Program-made: the position numbers and the translations under genes
Source: Candidatus Eisenbacteria bacterium
Lineage (GTDB): Bacteria > Eisenbacteria > RBG-16-71-46 > SZUA-252
Length of the DNA stretch: 64,000 bases
NCBI GenBank assembly: GCA_005893305.1
Contig: VBOZ01000008.1
Coordinates: 139,172-203,171, forward strand
Direction of reading: 5' to 3'
Part shown: piece after piece, positions 26,572 through 36,466 of the stretch
Numbering within the stretch: position 1 is the stretch's first letter
Layout of the letters: each line of letters begins with the position of its first letter
The notes under the pieces: model-generated
What the model saw: only the letters and a program-made list of their open reading frames with translations
Told to the model about the DNA's origin: nothing
Database searches by the model: none

Positions 26572-28394
26572 TCGACCGTGACGCTCTTGGCGAGATTTCG
26601 AGGCTGGTCCACGTCACAGCCGCGCTCGACCGCGATGTGGTAGGCCAGGAGCTGGAGCGGGATCGCCGCGAGAAGCGGCGTCAGCGAGCCCATCGTCCGC
26701 GGAATGTAGAGGACGTGGTCGGCCTTCGTCCCGACGTGCGTGTCGCCTTCGGAGGCGACCGCGATGATCTTCCCGCGGCGGGCGCGCACCTCCTCCATGT
26801 TGCTCAGGACCTTCTCATAGGCGGAATCCTGCGTGCAGATGAACACGACCGGCATGTTGTCGTCGATGAGGGCGATCGGGCCGTGCTTCATCTCGGCCGC
26901 CGGATATCCCTCGGCGTGGATGTAGGAGATCTCCTTGAGCTTCAGGGCTCCCTCCAGGGCCACGGGGAAATTCACGCCGCGGCCCAGATAGAGGAAGTTG
27001 TTGTGGTGGGCGTAGGCGCGGGCGATCGTCTTGATCGACTCCGCCCCCGCGAGGATCGTCTCGATCTTCCCGGGGATCAATTCCAGCTCCCGCACCAGCT
27101 CCGCGCCCAGCTCGGGCGAGAGCTCGCCGAGGCGGCCCAGGTAGAGGGTGAACAGGGCGAGCGCCGCGACCTGCGAGGTGAAGGCCTTCGTCGACGCCAC
27201 GCCGATCTCGGGGCCGGCGTGAATGTAGACCCCGCCGTCCGACTCCCGCGCGATCGTGGAGCCGACCGCGTTGCAGACGCCGAGCACGCGGGCTCCCTTT
27301 CGCTTCGCCTCGCGCATCGCGGAGAGCGTGTCGGCCGTCTCGCCCGACTGGCTGATCGCGATGACCACGGTCCCCGGCTCCAAAATCGGGTTCCGATACC
27401 GGAACTCGGACGCGTACTCGACCTCGACGGGGATCCGCGCGAGCTCCTCGATCAGGTACTCGCCGATCATGCCGGCGTGCCACGACGTGCCGCACGCCGT
27501 GATGACCACGCGGTTGATCGCGCGGAGCTCCGCCGCGCTCATGTTGAGCCCACCCAAGCGCGCGGTCCCTTCATCCGCGAGCAGGCGTCCCCGGAGCGTG
27601 TTGCGGAGCGATTGGGGCTGCTCGAAGATCTCCTTCAGCATGAAGTGCGGGAAGCCCGCCTTCTCGATCATCTCGAGATCCCAGTCCACCGTCTCGACCT
27701 TCTTCGCGACGGTCTCCTCGCGGATCGTGGTGGTGTGGATCCCGGCCGGGGTGAGCACGACCATCTCCTCGTCGTCCAGGTAGACCACTTGATTCGTGTG
27801 GCGGATGATCGCCGAGACGTCGGACGCGAGGATGTACTCCGAATCGCAGATGCCGACGACGAGCGGGCTGCCGTGCCGCGCGCCGACGATCTTGGAAGGG
27901 TCGTCGGTAGAGATCACCGCGATCCCGTACGTGCCGGTCAGGAGCCGGAGCGCCGCCGCGACGGCCTTCTCCAGATTTCCGGTGTAGAACTTCTCGACCA
28001 GATGGGCGATCACCTCGGTGTCGGTGTCGGTCGTGAACCGGTGCCCTTCCTCCTGGAGCTTCGTCTTGAGCGTGGAGTAGTTCTCGATGATGCCGTTGTG
28101 GACGACCGCGATGCGGCCCTTGCAGTCGACGTGCGGGTGCGCGTTGATCTGGTTGGGCTCGCCGTGCGTGGCCCAGCGCGTGTGCGCGATGCCGAGGGTC
28201 CCCGACGGATGGGTCACGTTGATCCGCGCCTCGAGCATCGCGATCTTCCCGGCGGTCTTCTCTATCTTGATCCCGTCACCGTTCAGGATGGCGAGGCCGG
28301 CGGAGTCGTAGCCTCGATACTCCAGACGCCGGAGCCCCTCCATGAGGATCGGCACGGAGTCCTGAGGTCCTACGTATCCGACGATGCCGCACAT
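26568..28394 (-). CDS. glmS: glutamine--fructose-6-phosphate aminotransferase (isomerizing)
   Basis: 608 residues. N-terminal glutamine amidotransferase with catalytic Cys2 (MCGIVGYVG), two SIS sugar-isomerase domains (TACGTSWHAG, ISQSGETADT), and the C-terminal PRNLAKSVTVE. It makes glucosamine-6-phosphate for peptidoglycan and lipopolysaccharide. Placed directly after glmM, so the first two steps to UDP-GlcNAc are co-expressed. No glmS ribozyme is evident in the 6-base gap. Confidence 0.97.
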   Translation of the reverse strand: MCGIVGYVGPQDSVPILMEGLRRLEYRGYDSAGLAILNGDGIKIEKTAGKIAMLEARINVTHPSGTLGIAHTRWATHGEPNQINAHPHVDCKGRIAVVHNGIIENYSTLKTKLQEEGHRFTTDTDTEVIAHLVEKFYTGNLEKAVAAALRLLTGTYGIAVISTDDPSKIVGARHGSPLVVGICDSEYILASDVSAIIRHTNQVVYLDDEEMVVLTPAGIHTTTIREETVAKKVETVDWDLEMIEKAGFPHFMLKEIFEQPQSLRNTLRGRLLADEGTARLGGLNMSAAELRAINRVVITACGTSWHAGMIGEYLIEELARIPVEVEYASEFRYRNPILEPGTVVIAISQSGETADTLSAMREAKRKGARVLGVCNAVGSTIARESDGGVYIHAGPEIGVASTKAFTSQVAALALFTLYLGRLGELSPELGAELVRELELIPGKIETILAGAESIKTIARAYAHHNNFLYLGRGVNFPVALEGALKLKEISYIHAEGYPAAEMKHGPIALIDDNMPVVFICTQDSAYEKVLSNMEEVRARRGKIIAVASEGDTHVGTKADHVLYIPRTMGSLTPLLAAIPLQLLAYHIAVERGCDVDQPRNLAKSVTVE

Positions 28395-28400
28395 GGCTTG

Positions 28401-29858
28401 TCAGCCCCCTTGTGATGCCGGCCGCGCGGCGCGAACCCGCTCCAGCGCGGCCGCGGCTCGAGCGATCAGCGACTCGGCGCGCTCCTGGCTGCCGGCCTCC
28501 GCGATGATCCGAACGGCCGGCTCCGTCCCCGAGGGACGGACTTGCACCCAACTATCTTCCCAGACGTACTTTTCTCCGTCCAGAACATTGCGTTCCGCGT
28601 CCGGGAACTCCCGCGTGAGCGCCGCGGCGAGCGCCGCCAAATCCGACAGCCGGAGATCCAGCTTCCGCTTCAACATCACGGAGGACGGAAGCTCTTTGAC
28701 GCGCTCGCTCAGAGGACGGGCGTCTGCCGAGAGCCAATCGAGCGCGATCGCGGCCGCCAGGAGGCCGTCCCGCGTCGCGTGAAGCGCCGGATAGATCACC
28801 CCGCCGTTCCCCTCTCCCCCGATCACGCCGCCCCGCTCGAGAAGCGCTTGGGCCACGTGCGCCTCCCCGACGCGCGTGCGGATGACGGGCACGCCGTGGC
28901 GGCGCGCGATGGCGTCGATCGCCATGGAGGTGGATGCGTTCACGACGACGGGACCCGGGCGCGCGGCCAAGGCCCAGTCGACCGCGATCTGGAGCGTCCG
29001 CTCTTCACCGATCGGCTCTCCGCGCTCGTCGACGATCGCGAGCCTGTCGGCGTCGGGGTCGTTGGCGAAGCCGATCGCCGCGCCCGACCGGCGCACCAGC
29101 TCCCCGAGCGCTCCGAGATTTTCGGGGAGCGGCTCGGGGACGCGCGGGAAGAGGCCGTCTGGCGTGCAGTAGATGGCCTCGACTTCGCAGTTAAGAGCGC
29201 GGAGGAGCGCCGGCGTCGCCACCGAGCCCGCGCCGTCGACGCAGTCGACTCCGACCCGGAACCGGCGCGACACGATGCGCTCTCGGTGGAGCCCAGGGAG
29301 CGCGAGGATCGCGTCGCGATGCCTCGCGATCGCCTCGTCGTCCACCCGATGCGCGCCGACGCGCTCGTGCGTCACCCACGCGGCGGCGCTCTCGAGCGCC
29401 CTCCGCGCGACGGCCTCCGATTGAGCGGGCGCGAGGAAGGTCCCGCCGGGTCCGAAGAGCTTGAGCGCGTTCCACGGCGCCGGGTTGTGGCTCGCGGTGA
29501 CGGCGAGCCCGCCCGCGGCTTCGTGGTGGCGGATCGCGAAGAGGATGGTGGGTGTGGGCGCGATCCCGACATCCACGACGTCGTGGCCCACGGCGAGGAG
29601 CGCCGCCTCGGCCGCGCGCGAGACCCACGCCCCGCTCGGGCGGGAATCGCGGCCCAGGACGACCGGGCCGGGACCGAGCAGAGAGCCGTGCGCCCCCGCG
29701 AAACGGACGATCACGTCGGGCGTGAGCGATTGTCCCACGATGCCGCGAATGCCCGACGCGCTCACCATGAGACCGCGCCATGGATCGGGAGATTCGATCG
29801 GTAACGCCGCGGCCGCGGCCCCCGAACGTGGGGGCGCGGCACGCTCTTTGTTCGTCAT
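28401..29858 (-). CDS. glmM: phosphoglucosamine mutase (phosphohexomutase family)
   Basis: 485 residues. SASGIRGIVG near residue 35, phosphoserine loop TASHNPAPWNALK, metal loop NDPDADRLAI, sugar loop GGEGNGGVIYP and phosphate loop RPSGTEPAVR. It interconverts glucosamine 6- and 1-phosphate. The neighbour glmS is the main reason to prefer GlmM over phosphomanno- or phosphoglucomutase. The first 30 residues are outside the usual family limits, and ATG/GTG near codon 31 may be the true start. Confidence 0.85.
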   Translation of the reverse strand: MTNKERAAPPRSGAAAAALPIESPDPWRGLMVSASGIRGIVGQSLTPDVIVRFAGAHGSLLGPGPVVLGRDSRPSGAWVSRAAEAALLAVGHDVVDVGIAPTPTILFAIRHHEAAGGLAVTASHNPAPWNALKLFGPGGTFLAPAQSEAVARRALESAAAWVTHERVGAHRVDDEAIARHRDAILALPGLHRERIVSRRFRVGVDCVDGAGSVATPALLRALNCEVEAIYCTPDGLFPRVPEPLPENLGALGELVRRSGAAIGFANDPDADRLAIVDERGEPIGEERTLQIAVDWALAARPGPVVVNASTSMAIDAIARRHGVPVIRTRVGEAHVAQALLERGGVIGGEGNGGVIYPALHATRDGLLAAAIALDWLSADARPLSERVKELPSSVMLKRKLDLRLSDLAALAAALTREFPDAERNVLDGEKYVWEDSWVQVRPSGTEPAVRIIAEAGSQERAESLIARAAAALERVRAARPASQGG

Positions 29859-29896
29859 AATGCTGGACCGTCTGGCGGGAACGGCCGTCCCTCGAG

Positions 29897-29972
29897 TGGA
29901 GCTGGTGAGCGGAATCGAACCGCTGACCTACGCATTACGAGTGCGTTGCTCTACCAGCTGAGCTACACCAGC
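29897..29972 (-). tRNA. tRNA-Thr (anticodon CGT)
   Basis: 76-nt cloverleaf: acceptor GCTGGTG/CACCAGC, anticodon loop CTCGTAA (CGU), T-loop TTCGATT, encoded CCA, discriminator U. It follows tRNA-Phe on the same transcript; glmM starts 38 bases downstream. Confidence 0.94.
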
Positions 29973-30023
29973 TCGTGAAGCGATGCCCGCGAGTCTCGCG
30001 GATAGTGAGCCGAAATAAAAAGA

Positions 30024-30099
30024 TGGTGCGACCCCGCAGAATCGAACTGCGGACACCCACATTTTCAGTGTGGTGCTCTACCAACTGAGCTAGGGTCGC
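30024..30099 (-). tRNA. tRNA-Phe (anticodon GAA)
   Basis: 76-nt cloverleaf: acceptor GCGACCC/GGGTCGC, anticodon loop CTGAAAA (GAA), T-loop TTCGATT, encoded CCA with discriminator A. First of the tRNA-Phe/tRNA-Thr pair. Confidence 0.95.
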
Positions 30100-30110
30100 G
30101 CCGGACGGAA

Positions 30111-30140
30111 AGGCTAGCACTACAGCGTGTTCCGGGTCAA
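30111..30140 (-). promoter_or_regulatory. sigma-70 promoter of tRNA-Phe/tRNA-Thr
   Basis: TTGACC (30140-30135), 18 bases, TAGCCT (30116-30111) on the minus strand, immediately after the stop codon of the upstream sensor gene. Same arrangement as the other tRNA promoter in this window. Confidence 0.55.
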
Positions 30141-32351
30141 CTAGGCGAGGCGGCTGCGTCGATCGTTCTTGCCGCCGCCCCGGCGGTCCGGCTTCCCGCG
30201 GCGGTCGTGGTTCTCGCGGACGGGGAGGTAGATGCTCACGATGCTGCTCCAGTCGCCTTCGCTCCGGGCCCGGATCTCCCCGCCGTGCTCGCGGACGATC
30301 TGGTAGGCGACGGCCAATCCCACCCCGGCGCCGTACCGGCGCGAGGACGAAAACGGCACGAAGAGTCGATCGAGGCTCTCGCCCGGCGTCTTGGGTCCGT
30401 CATGCGCGATCTCGGCCTGGACGTGTCCGGCGCCGTTTCGCGTCTCGACGCGCAGGCGCCCGCCGCTCGGCACCTGATGCAGCGCGTACTGAAGGACGTT
30501 GACGAGCACCTGGCGCATCTTGTCGTTGTCGATGAGGAGGCTCGGGACGTCGGGAGAGAGTCTCTTCAGTAATCGCACCCGCCGCTTGACGAGCTCCTCG
30601 GACTGCGTTTCCAGCACTTCCTGCACGAGCGCGTTCAAGCTCTGGAGCTTGAGCCGCGGCCGCGTCATCTGCGCGAGCGAGAGCTGCTCCGTGAGAATCC
30701 GCTCGAGCCGCTCCGTCTCCCGGAGGATGATCTCGAGATACTCGCGGTTCGGGTCGTCCGGCCCGACGCTCCGAAGAACGCGCCGCGCGAAGCCCGTGAT
30801 GGCCGCGATCGGGTTCCGGATCTCCTGCGCGACCTGAATCCCCCGCTCTCCGACGACGGCGAGCTTCTCCGAGTGGCGGAGCTGTGCCTCGAGCTCGCGG
30901 ATTTTCCGATCGACCCGCGTGGCCGACGCCTCCGAGCCGTCCCGGATCGCCGCCAACGTAGCGAGGGACGCCGCCATCTCGGCGACCTGGATGTCCTCCG
31001 CGTCGAACGGCTCGGCGGGCTCGCCTCCGGCCCCGCCCTTTCGGACCACGAGCACCGCGCCCCGCAGCGCGTCGTCCGACCGAAGCGGGACGGCCAGCGC
31101 CGATCCCCACTCCTCCGGGAGCGTTCCCGGGAGCCTCGTGTCCGACCGCACGTCCTCCACCGCGATCGGGCGCGCGTCCGCGTCGAACCAGGTGCGCAGC
31201 TCCTCTCCGATTTCCGAGAGATCCCGGTCGGCCGCGGCCGGATCGCCCAGGGCCGCCGCCACCGTGAACCCTTCCGGCTCGGCGAGGGTCCACACCACCC
31301 CGATCTGGCCGCCCGTGGCGGGGAGGAACGCGCGCAGCGCGGCTTCGGGCCAGGCCTCGGCGCGGGACGTCTTGAGCGTCACGACGGCGAGATCGAGCAG
31401 CGCCCGGGTTCCCGCCCCCCGGCGGCGGGAAAGAGCGAGGAGACCCGAGGAATCGAGCGCGATTCCCGCCTGCGACGCGACGACGCTCAGGAGCTCCATT
31501 TGATCCGACGTCCAACCCGCGATCCCCGGCGCCGCCGACAGCACGAGCAGCCCCCGGACCCGCTCCCGACCGAAGACGGGGAGAATGGCGGCCGGGCTGT
31601 CGGGCAGATGCTCGACCAGAAGGGTCGGCAGCCTGAGCTCGCGGTTCGGACGCGTGACCACCGCGGTGCGCCCGTCGAACACGGCGTCCGAGAGGAGATC
31701 CTGATCTTGATCGAGCGGAATGAGGGTGTCGCGGAGACGCTCGAACACCGCGCCGTCGAAGATGCCGGCAGCGGCCAACGGCTCCACGTCCAGGTAGCCC
31801 TCGGGCCCCGCGATCCCCGTGTCCAGGTCGGCCCTGCGGAAGGAGGCCGCGAGCGCGAGCCCTGCGGGATCGGACTTCACCTCGAAGAACAGGAGCGTGT
31901 CGATGACCTCGGCAAACGCTCCCGCGAGGGCGCCAAGCAGGAGCTGCGCCGTGCGTCGAGGGCTCGTCGACGTGTGGAGGAGCGGGAGCGCGCGGAGGAG
32001 GAGCGCGACCGACTGGTATCGCCCGTCCTCTTCGACCTCGGCTTCGGGGCTCCTTCGGCCTTCCTCCTCGAGGAGGCGGAAGAGAAGCTCCTGCGTCGGC
32101 AGCACGCCGGACGAGCCCGCCGGGACGCTGCCGGCCAGCTCCACCGCCCCTTGGAGGCGCGCGCAGTGAACGCAATCCTTGGTGAACCGGCTCTCGAAAT
32201 CGGGACGCGGCTCGAACGGACAGGGGCGCGGCTCGAGGTAACAGGCGCCCGCGGCGGCCCCTTCGGGGGCCCCGATCCTTCGCCCGGCGTACCGTTTCCA
32301 TGCGAGGACAAGCTGCTCTTCAAGTCGTGCGGTGGCGGACGATCGTTTCAT
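30141..32351 (-). CDS. GAF-domain sensor histidine kinase homologue lacking the phospho-accepting His
   Basis: 736 residues, no membrane helices. An N-terminal cluster Cys37, Cys44, Cys60, Cys63 (CYLEPRPC ... CVHC) could bind a metal. GAF-like domains occupy about 130-300 and 320-480. The HisKA segment reads VAQEIRNPIAAITGF: the expected His of HEIRNP is Gln509 (codon CAG). In the ATPase domain the N-box is VLVNVLQYALHQ, where NA is replaced by YA, and the DxGxG box is AHDGPK, while GAGVGLAVAYQIV remains. It may be a pseudokinase that senses a ligand through GAF and signals by binding, or it may pair with another kinase. No response regulator is adjacent. Confidence 0.82.
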   Translation of the reverse strand: MKRSSATARLEEQLVLAWKRYAGRRIGAPEGAAAGACYLEPRPCPFEPRPDFESRFTKDCVHCARLQGAVELAGSVPAGSSGVLPTQELLFRLLEEEGRRSPEAEVEEDGRYQSVALLLRALPLLHTSTSPRRTAQLLLGALAGAFAEVIDTLLFFEVKSDPAGLALAASFRRADLDTGIAGPEGYLDVEPLAAAGIFDGAVFERLRDTLIPLDQDQDLLSDAVFDGRTAVVTRPNRELRLPTLLVEHLPDSPAAILPVFGRERVRGLLVLSAAPGIAGWTSDQMELLSVVASQAGIALDSSGLLALSRRRGAGTRALLDLAVVTLKTSRAEAWPEAALRAFLPATGGQIGVVWTLAEPEGFTVAAALGDPAAADRDLSEIGEELRTWFDADARPIAVEDVRSDTRLPGTLPEEWGSALAVPLRSDDALRGAVLVVRKGGAGGEPAEPFDAEDIQVAEMAASLATLAAIRDGSEASATRVDRKIRELEAQLRHSEKLAVVGERGIQVAQEIRNPIAAITGFARRVLRSVGPDDPNREYLEIILRETERLERILTEQLSLAQMTRPRLKLQSLNALVQEVLETQSEELVKRRVRLLKRLSPDVPSLLIDNDKMRQVLVNVLQYALHQVPSGGRLRVETRNGAGHVQAEIAHDGPKTPGESLDRLFVPFSSSRRYGAGVGLAVAYQIVREHGGEIRARSEGDWSSIVSIYLPVRENHDRRGKPDRRGGGKNDRRSRLA

Positions 32352-32416
32352 GCCCTCAATCCCCTCCCTCGGCGCGTCGCAGAGACGGGGATTCCCCTCT
32401 CCCCGGTATACTCAAG

Positions 32417-32445
32417 TTGATTTACGGCACCCGTGGGCTTTATCT
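32417..32445 (+). promoter_or_regulatory. possible promoter of the DUF3467 gene
   Basis: TTGATT, 17 bases, TTATCT on the plus strand, 48 bases before the ATG at 32493. CTCAAG (32411-32416) and CTTGAG (32444-32449) form an inverted pair around it. Weak match; offered because this is an isolated plus-strand gene. Confidence 0.35.
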
Positions 32446-32492
32446 TGAGCAGGGAGTCTGCGGATAACTATTTGGGACGAGGAGGCTTACGG

Positions 32493-32798
32493 ATGGAAGC
32501 CAAGCGGCAGGAACAACCCCCGCAAATCAACATGGAGATCGGCGAGCGGGAGGCGGAGGGGATCTACTCGAACTTCGTCGTCATCAGTCACTCGCTATCG
32601 GAGTTCGTGCTCGATTTCGCGCGGGTTCTTCCGGGCACGCCGAAGAGCAAGGTGTTCGCGAGGATCGTCATGACCCCGCCGAACGTGCGAGCGCTGCTTC
32701 ACGCGCTCGAGACCAATATCGGGAAATACGAGGGGCAGTTCGGCAAGATCCGCACGCTGAACGAGGGTCAGTCGAAGGAGATCGGCTTCACGTCCTGA
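32493..32798 (+). CDS. DUF3467 family protein
   Basis: 101 residues from ATG 32493 with GAGGAGG seven bases upstream. The sequence GIYSNFVVISHSLSEFVLDF ... PPNVRALLHALETNIGKYE is the whole DUF3467 domain, a small family of unknown function. It is one of only two plus-strand genes in the window; its 3' end overlaps the end of the convergent acyltransferase gene by 11 bases. Confidence 0.88.
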   Translation: MEAKRQEQPPQINMEIGEREAEGIYSNFVVISHSLSEFVLDFARVLPGTPKSKVFARIVMTPPNVRALLHALETNIGKYEGQFGKIRTLNEGQSKEIGFTS

Positions 32799-33732
32799 CG
32801 GCCGCGGGAATCGGAGCGGGAATCGCCTCGCGCGGCGGCGTCTTCCACCGCCGGTGGAGCCAGTACCAGTGGTCGGGGCGACCGCGGATCGCCTCCTCCA
32901 GGGCCTTCGTCATCTCCTCCGTGAGCCGGCGCACCTCCGCCGCCTCGTCGGCTTCCGGGTTCGGGTGGAGGACCCGAAGAACGCGCGCGCGAAACCGCCC
33001 CCGCCCGGATCGCTCCATCACGGCGACGCCGATCGGCGCGTTCGCCGCGATCGCAAGCCTGGCCGGTCCGGTGTGCGTGGAGGCGGGCCGGCCGAAGAAC
33101 GGCACGTGGATCCCGGCCCGGCGCGCGTCCTGATCAGGGAGCATGCCGATGAAGGCGCCTCCTCGGAGCGCGCGTAGGGCGGCCCGCATGCCGTAGCCGA
33201 TCACGATCGGCTCGACCCCCGCGCGCCGGCGGACCTCGTTCAGGTAGTCGTCGCTTCCCGGGTTGGTCTGGCGAGGGAGGAGATACTTCACGGGCGCCAA
33301 CCCCATTCCGCCGAACATCCCCAGTAGCTCCCAATTCCCGAAGTGACCGGTGACGGTCACCGCCCCGCGGCCGTCGCGCCCCCACTCCTGAAACGGCTCG
33401 AACCCGACGAACTCGATCCGCGCGAGGAGATCCTCGCGGCGATGCGCAGGGATTGCGAGAAACTCGAGGAAGCTCCGGCCTAGCTGCTCGAAGGCGCGTC
33501 GGGCCGCGGTCTCGGCGTCGAGGCCGCCCGGCGTGGGACCGAGCGCCATGGTCAGGTTCTCGATCGCGATCCGGCGGCGGCGGCCGAGCACGCGGAAGGC
33601 CGCGGCACCGATTCCTGCTCCGAGGTCGCTCGCGCGCTCGAACGGAAGAGCGCGCGCGACGGCGCCGAGGGCACGAAGCGCCCCGGCTTCGAGGCGTTGG
33701 CGAAATCTGCGAAACGGCCGGTGCTTGGCCAC
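32788..33732 (-). CDS. lysophospholipid/lipid A acyltransferase (LpxL/HtrB-like)
   Basis: 314 residues. The acyltransferase motif GHFGNWELLG holds the catalytic His and Glu (HX4E), and MLPDQDARRAGIHVPFFG and WYWLHRRWK match the lipid A late acyltransferase family. It adds a secondary acyl chain to lipid A precursors at the inner membrane, implying a lipopolysaccharide outer membrane. GTG start 33732 lies one base after the dprA stop. Confidence 0.9.
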   Translation of the reverse strand: MAKHRPFRRFRQRLEAGALRALGAVARALPFERASDLGAGIGAAAFRVLGRRRRIAIENLTMALGPTPGGLDAETAARRAFEQLGRSFLEFLAIPAHRREDLLARIEFVGFEPFQEWGRDGRGAVTVTGHFGNWELLGMFGGMGLAPVKYLLPRQTNPGSDDYLNEVRRRAGVEPIVIGYGMRAALRALRGGAFIGMLPDQDARRAGIHVPFFGRPASTHTGPARLAIAANAPIGVAVMERSGRGRFRARVLRVLHPNPEADEAAEVRRLTEEMTKALEEAIRGRPDHWYWLHRRWKTPPREAIPAPIPAAVRT

Positions 33733-33733
33733 G

Positions 33734-34768
33734 TCAGCGCCGGACCAGGCGACGCACGGCGCCGCCCGGCTCGCGGCGGGCGCGGCCGAGGATCTCGAGG
33801 AGCACGAAGGCGGCGCTCGCCTCCGCGATCGTGAGGTTCGCGCGGCGCGCGGCGTGATCCAGTGGCTCCGGGTGCCCGCGAAGCGCCCTCCAGAGCAGCT
33901 CTTCCCGGTCTCCCAGCGCCGTGCGCTCCGGCGGCGTCGCGGGCTGCACCGCGGCCACGCCGGCCGTCGCCGCTCCCGGGACGCCCTGCGGCCGGACTCC
34001 TTGGCCGACGCCGAGAAGCTCGAGCACGTCCGCCGCGTCGCGGACGAGCGTCGCGGCGCCGGAGCGGATGAGCGCGTGCGGTGCCATGCCGAGAGGATCT
34101 CTCGAGTCCCACGGCACGGCTCCCAGGGGCCGGCCGAGTCCCCGCGCCGCGGTCGCGGTGAGGAGCGCCCCGCTCCGCTCCCTCCCCTGAACGACGACGA
34201 CCGCGCCGGAGATCGCCGCGAGAATGCGGTTTCGGGACGCGAACGTATTCCGTGTCGGGGCCGATCCGGGAAGGAGCGCGCTCAAGATGCCGAGCGATTC
34301 GGCGAGCGCGCGCTGGAGGGCTCGATGCTCCTTGGGGTAGACGCGCTCGAGGCCCGTCCCGAGCACGGCGCCGCTTTTCCCGCCGGCTTCGAGCGCGCCT
34401 AAGTGCGCCGCGGCGTCGATCCCGCGCGCGAGGCCGCTCACCACGGCGACTCCTTGCTCGGCAAGGGACCGCGCGAGCCCAAACGCCACGTCGCGGCCGT
34501 CGTCGCTCGCGTCGCGGGCGCCGACGATCGCCACCATGGGGCCGGGATGATTCCAGGGCCCGGCGAGAAACACGACGCGAGGGCCGCCTGCGAGGGATGA
34601 GATACCGGCCGGACAGTCACGGTCATGAACCGGGACGGCGCGGCCGCCCGACCGCTCCAGATGCCGGGCCGCGCGCTCGACGGCGCGCTCCGTCTCCGGG
34701 AACGGGATCCCGGCGGCGCCGCGCGGGCGCGCGGCGAGACGCAAGAGCTCTCGAACCCCCTCCTCCAC
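33734..34768 (-). CDS. dprA: DNA processing protein DprA
   Basis: 344 residues. Rossmann-like core with AIVGARDASDDG, VVSGLARGIDAAAH, TRNTFASRNRILAAIS and GSGALLTA-type ERSGALLTAT, then a C-terminal winged helix (about 275-340). The N-terminal SAM-like region is shorter and diverged compared with typical DprA. It loads RecA on incoming single-stranded DNA during transformation. With comEA at 62626 and the pilus locus it points to competence. GTG start. Confidence 0.9.
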   Translation of the reverse strand: MEEGVRELLRLAARPRGAAGIPFPETERAVERAARHLERSGGRAVPVHDRDCPAGISSLAGGPRVVFLAGPWNHPGPMVAIVGARDASDDGRDVAFGLARSLAEQGVAVVSGLARGIDAAAHLGALEAGGKSGAVLGTGLERVYPKEHRALQRALAESLGILSALLPGSAPTRNTFASRNRILAAISGAVVVVQGRERSGALLTATAARGLGRPLGAVPWDSRDPLGMAPHALIRSGAATLVRDAADVLELLGVGQGVRPQGVPGAATAGVAAVQPATPPERTALGDREELLWRALRGHPEPLDHAARRANLTIAEASAAFVLLEILGRARREPGGAVRRLVRR

Positions 34769-34793
34769 CCTTCCCCCGCGCGCCGGGGCGCGT

Positions 34794-35414
34794 TCAGCCT
34801 GATTCCCGCTCGGCGCCCTCGTCCCCGATCACGTCTTCCCAGCGAAGGCCGTCCTCGCCGACGGCCCGCGCCAGATGTCGTCGATCCGCCTGGCCGAGGA
34901 GCGCCGGATCGTGCATGAGATCCGCGATCTGCTCCGCGATCCCGGAATTTCGCGTCGCGAGACCGTCGAGGGCGAACCGGCGCGCGCGCTCGGGAAGCGC
35001 ATGGATCGCGACGGCGACCTCGAAGCGTCCCAGCTCGTTTCCGCAGACGAGGACCAGCGCGTCCCGGGCGGCATCGCGCACGGTGCGGTTCGGGTCCTTG
35101 AGGAGCGCGACGAGCGGCGCGGCGGAGACCGGGAGGCCCATGCGTCCAAGGGCGGATGCCGCGGCCGTGCGCGTATACCAGAGACCCGAGTTCAAGTATT
35201 CGATCAGCGGCTCCACGACCCCCTCGCCGAGGGTCGCGAGCGCCCTCGCCGCTTGGTCTCGCAGGAACCAGCTCTCTTGCTTCAGAACGTCGAGCAGCAC
35301 TTCGATCGAATCGGGGGTCGGATTGCGCGCCAGCTCGCGGATCCATTCCAGCTTCTCTTCCGGCTCGCGGTGCCGGAGCTCTTCCCAGAGCCTTGCCGCA
35401 TCCTTCGGTATCAT
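34794..35414 (-). CDS. HEAT-repeat protein
   Basis: 206 residues from ATG 35414, with CAGGAGT eight bases upstream. At least three HEAT/PBS-lyase-like helical repeats are visible (IEVLLDVLKQESWFLRDQAA, VEPLIEYLNSGLWYTRTAAA, APLVALLKDPNRTVRDAARD). It is probably a protein-binding scaffold; partner unknown. It sits three bases after obgE in the icd-obgE-HEAT-dprA-acyltransferase operon. Confidence 0.8.
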   Translation of the reverse strand: MIPKDAARLWEELRHREPEEKLEWIRELARNPTPDSIEVLLDVLKQESWFLRDQAARALATLGEGVVEPLIEYLNSGLWYTRTAAASALGRMGLPVSAAPLVALLKDPNRTVRDAARDALVLVCGNELGRFEVAVAIHALPERARRFALDGLATRNSGIAEQIADLMHDPALLGQADRRHLARAVGEDGLRWEDVIGDEGAERESG

Positions 35415-35416
35415 CG

Positions 35417-36466
<1,050 letters not shown>

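Noticed and set aside
26186-26617. N-terminal extension of selD
   Set aside because: It lies inside ridA in another frame and has no SelD similarity. The start at 26185 fits the family length.
26560-28400. glmS ribozyme or riboswitch before glmS
   Set aside because: Only six bases separate glmM and glmS, leaving no space for a leader.
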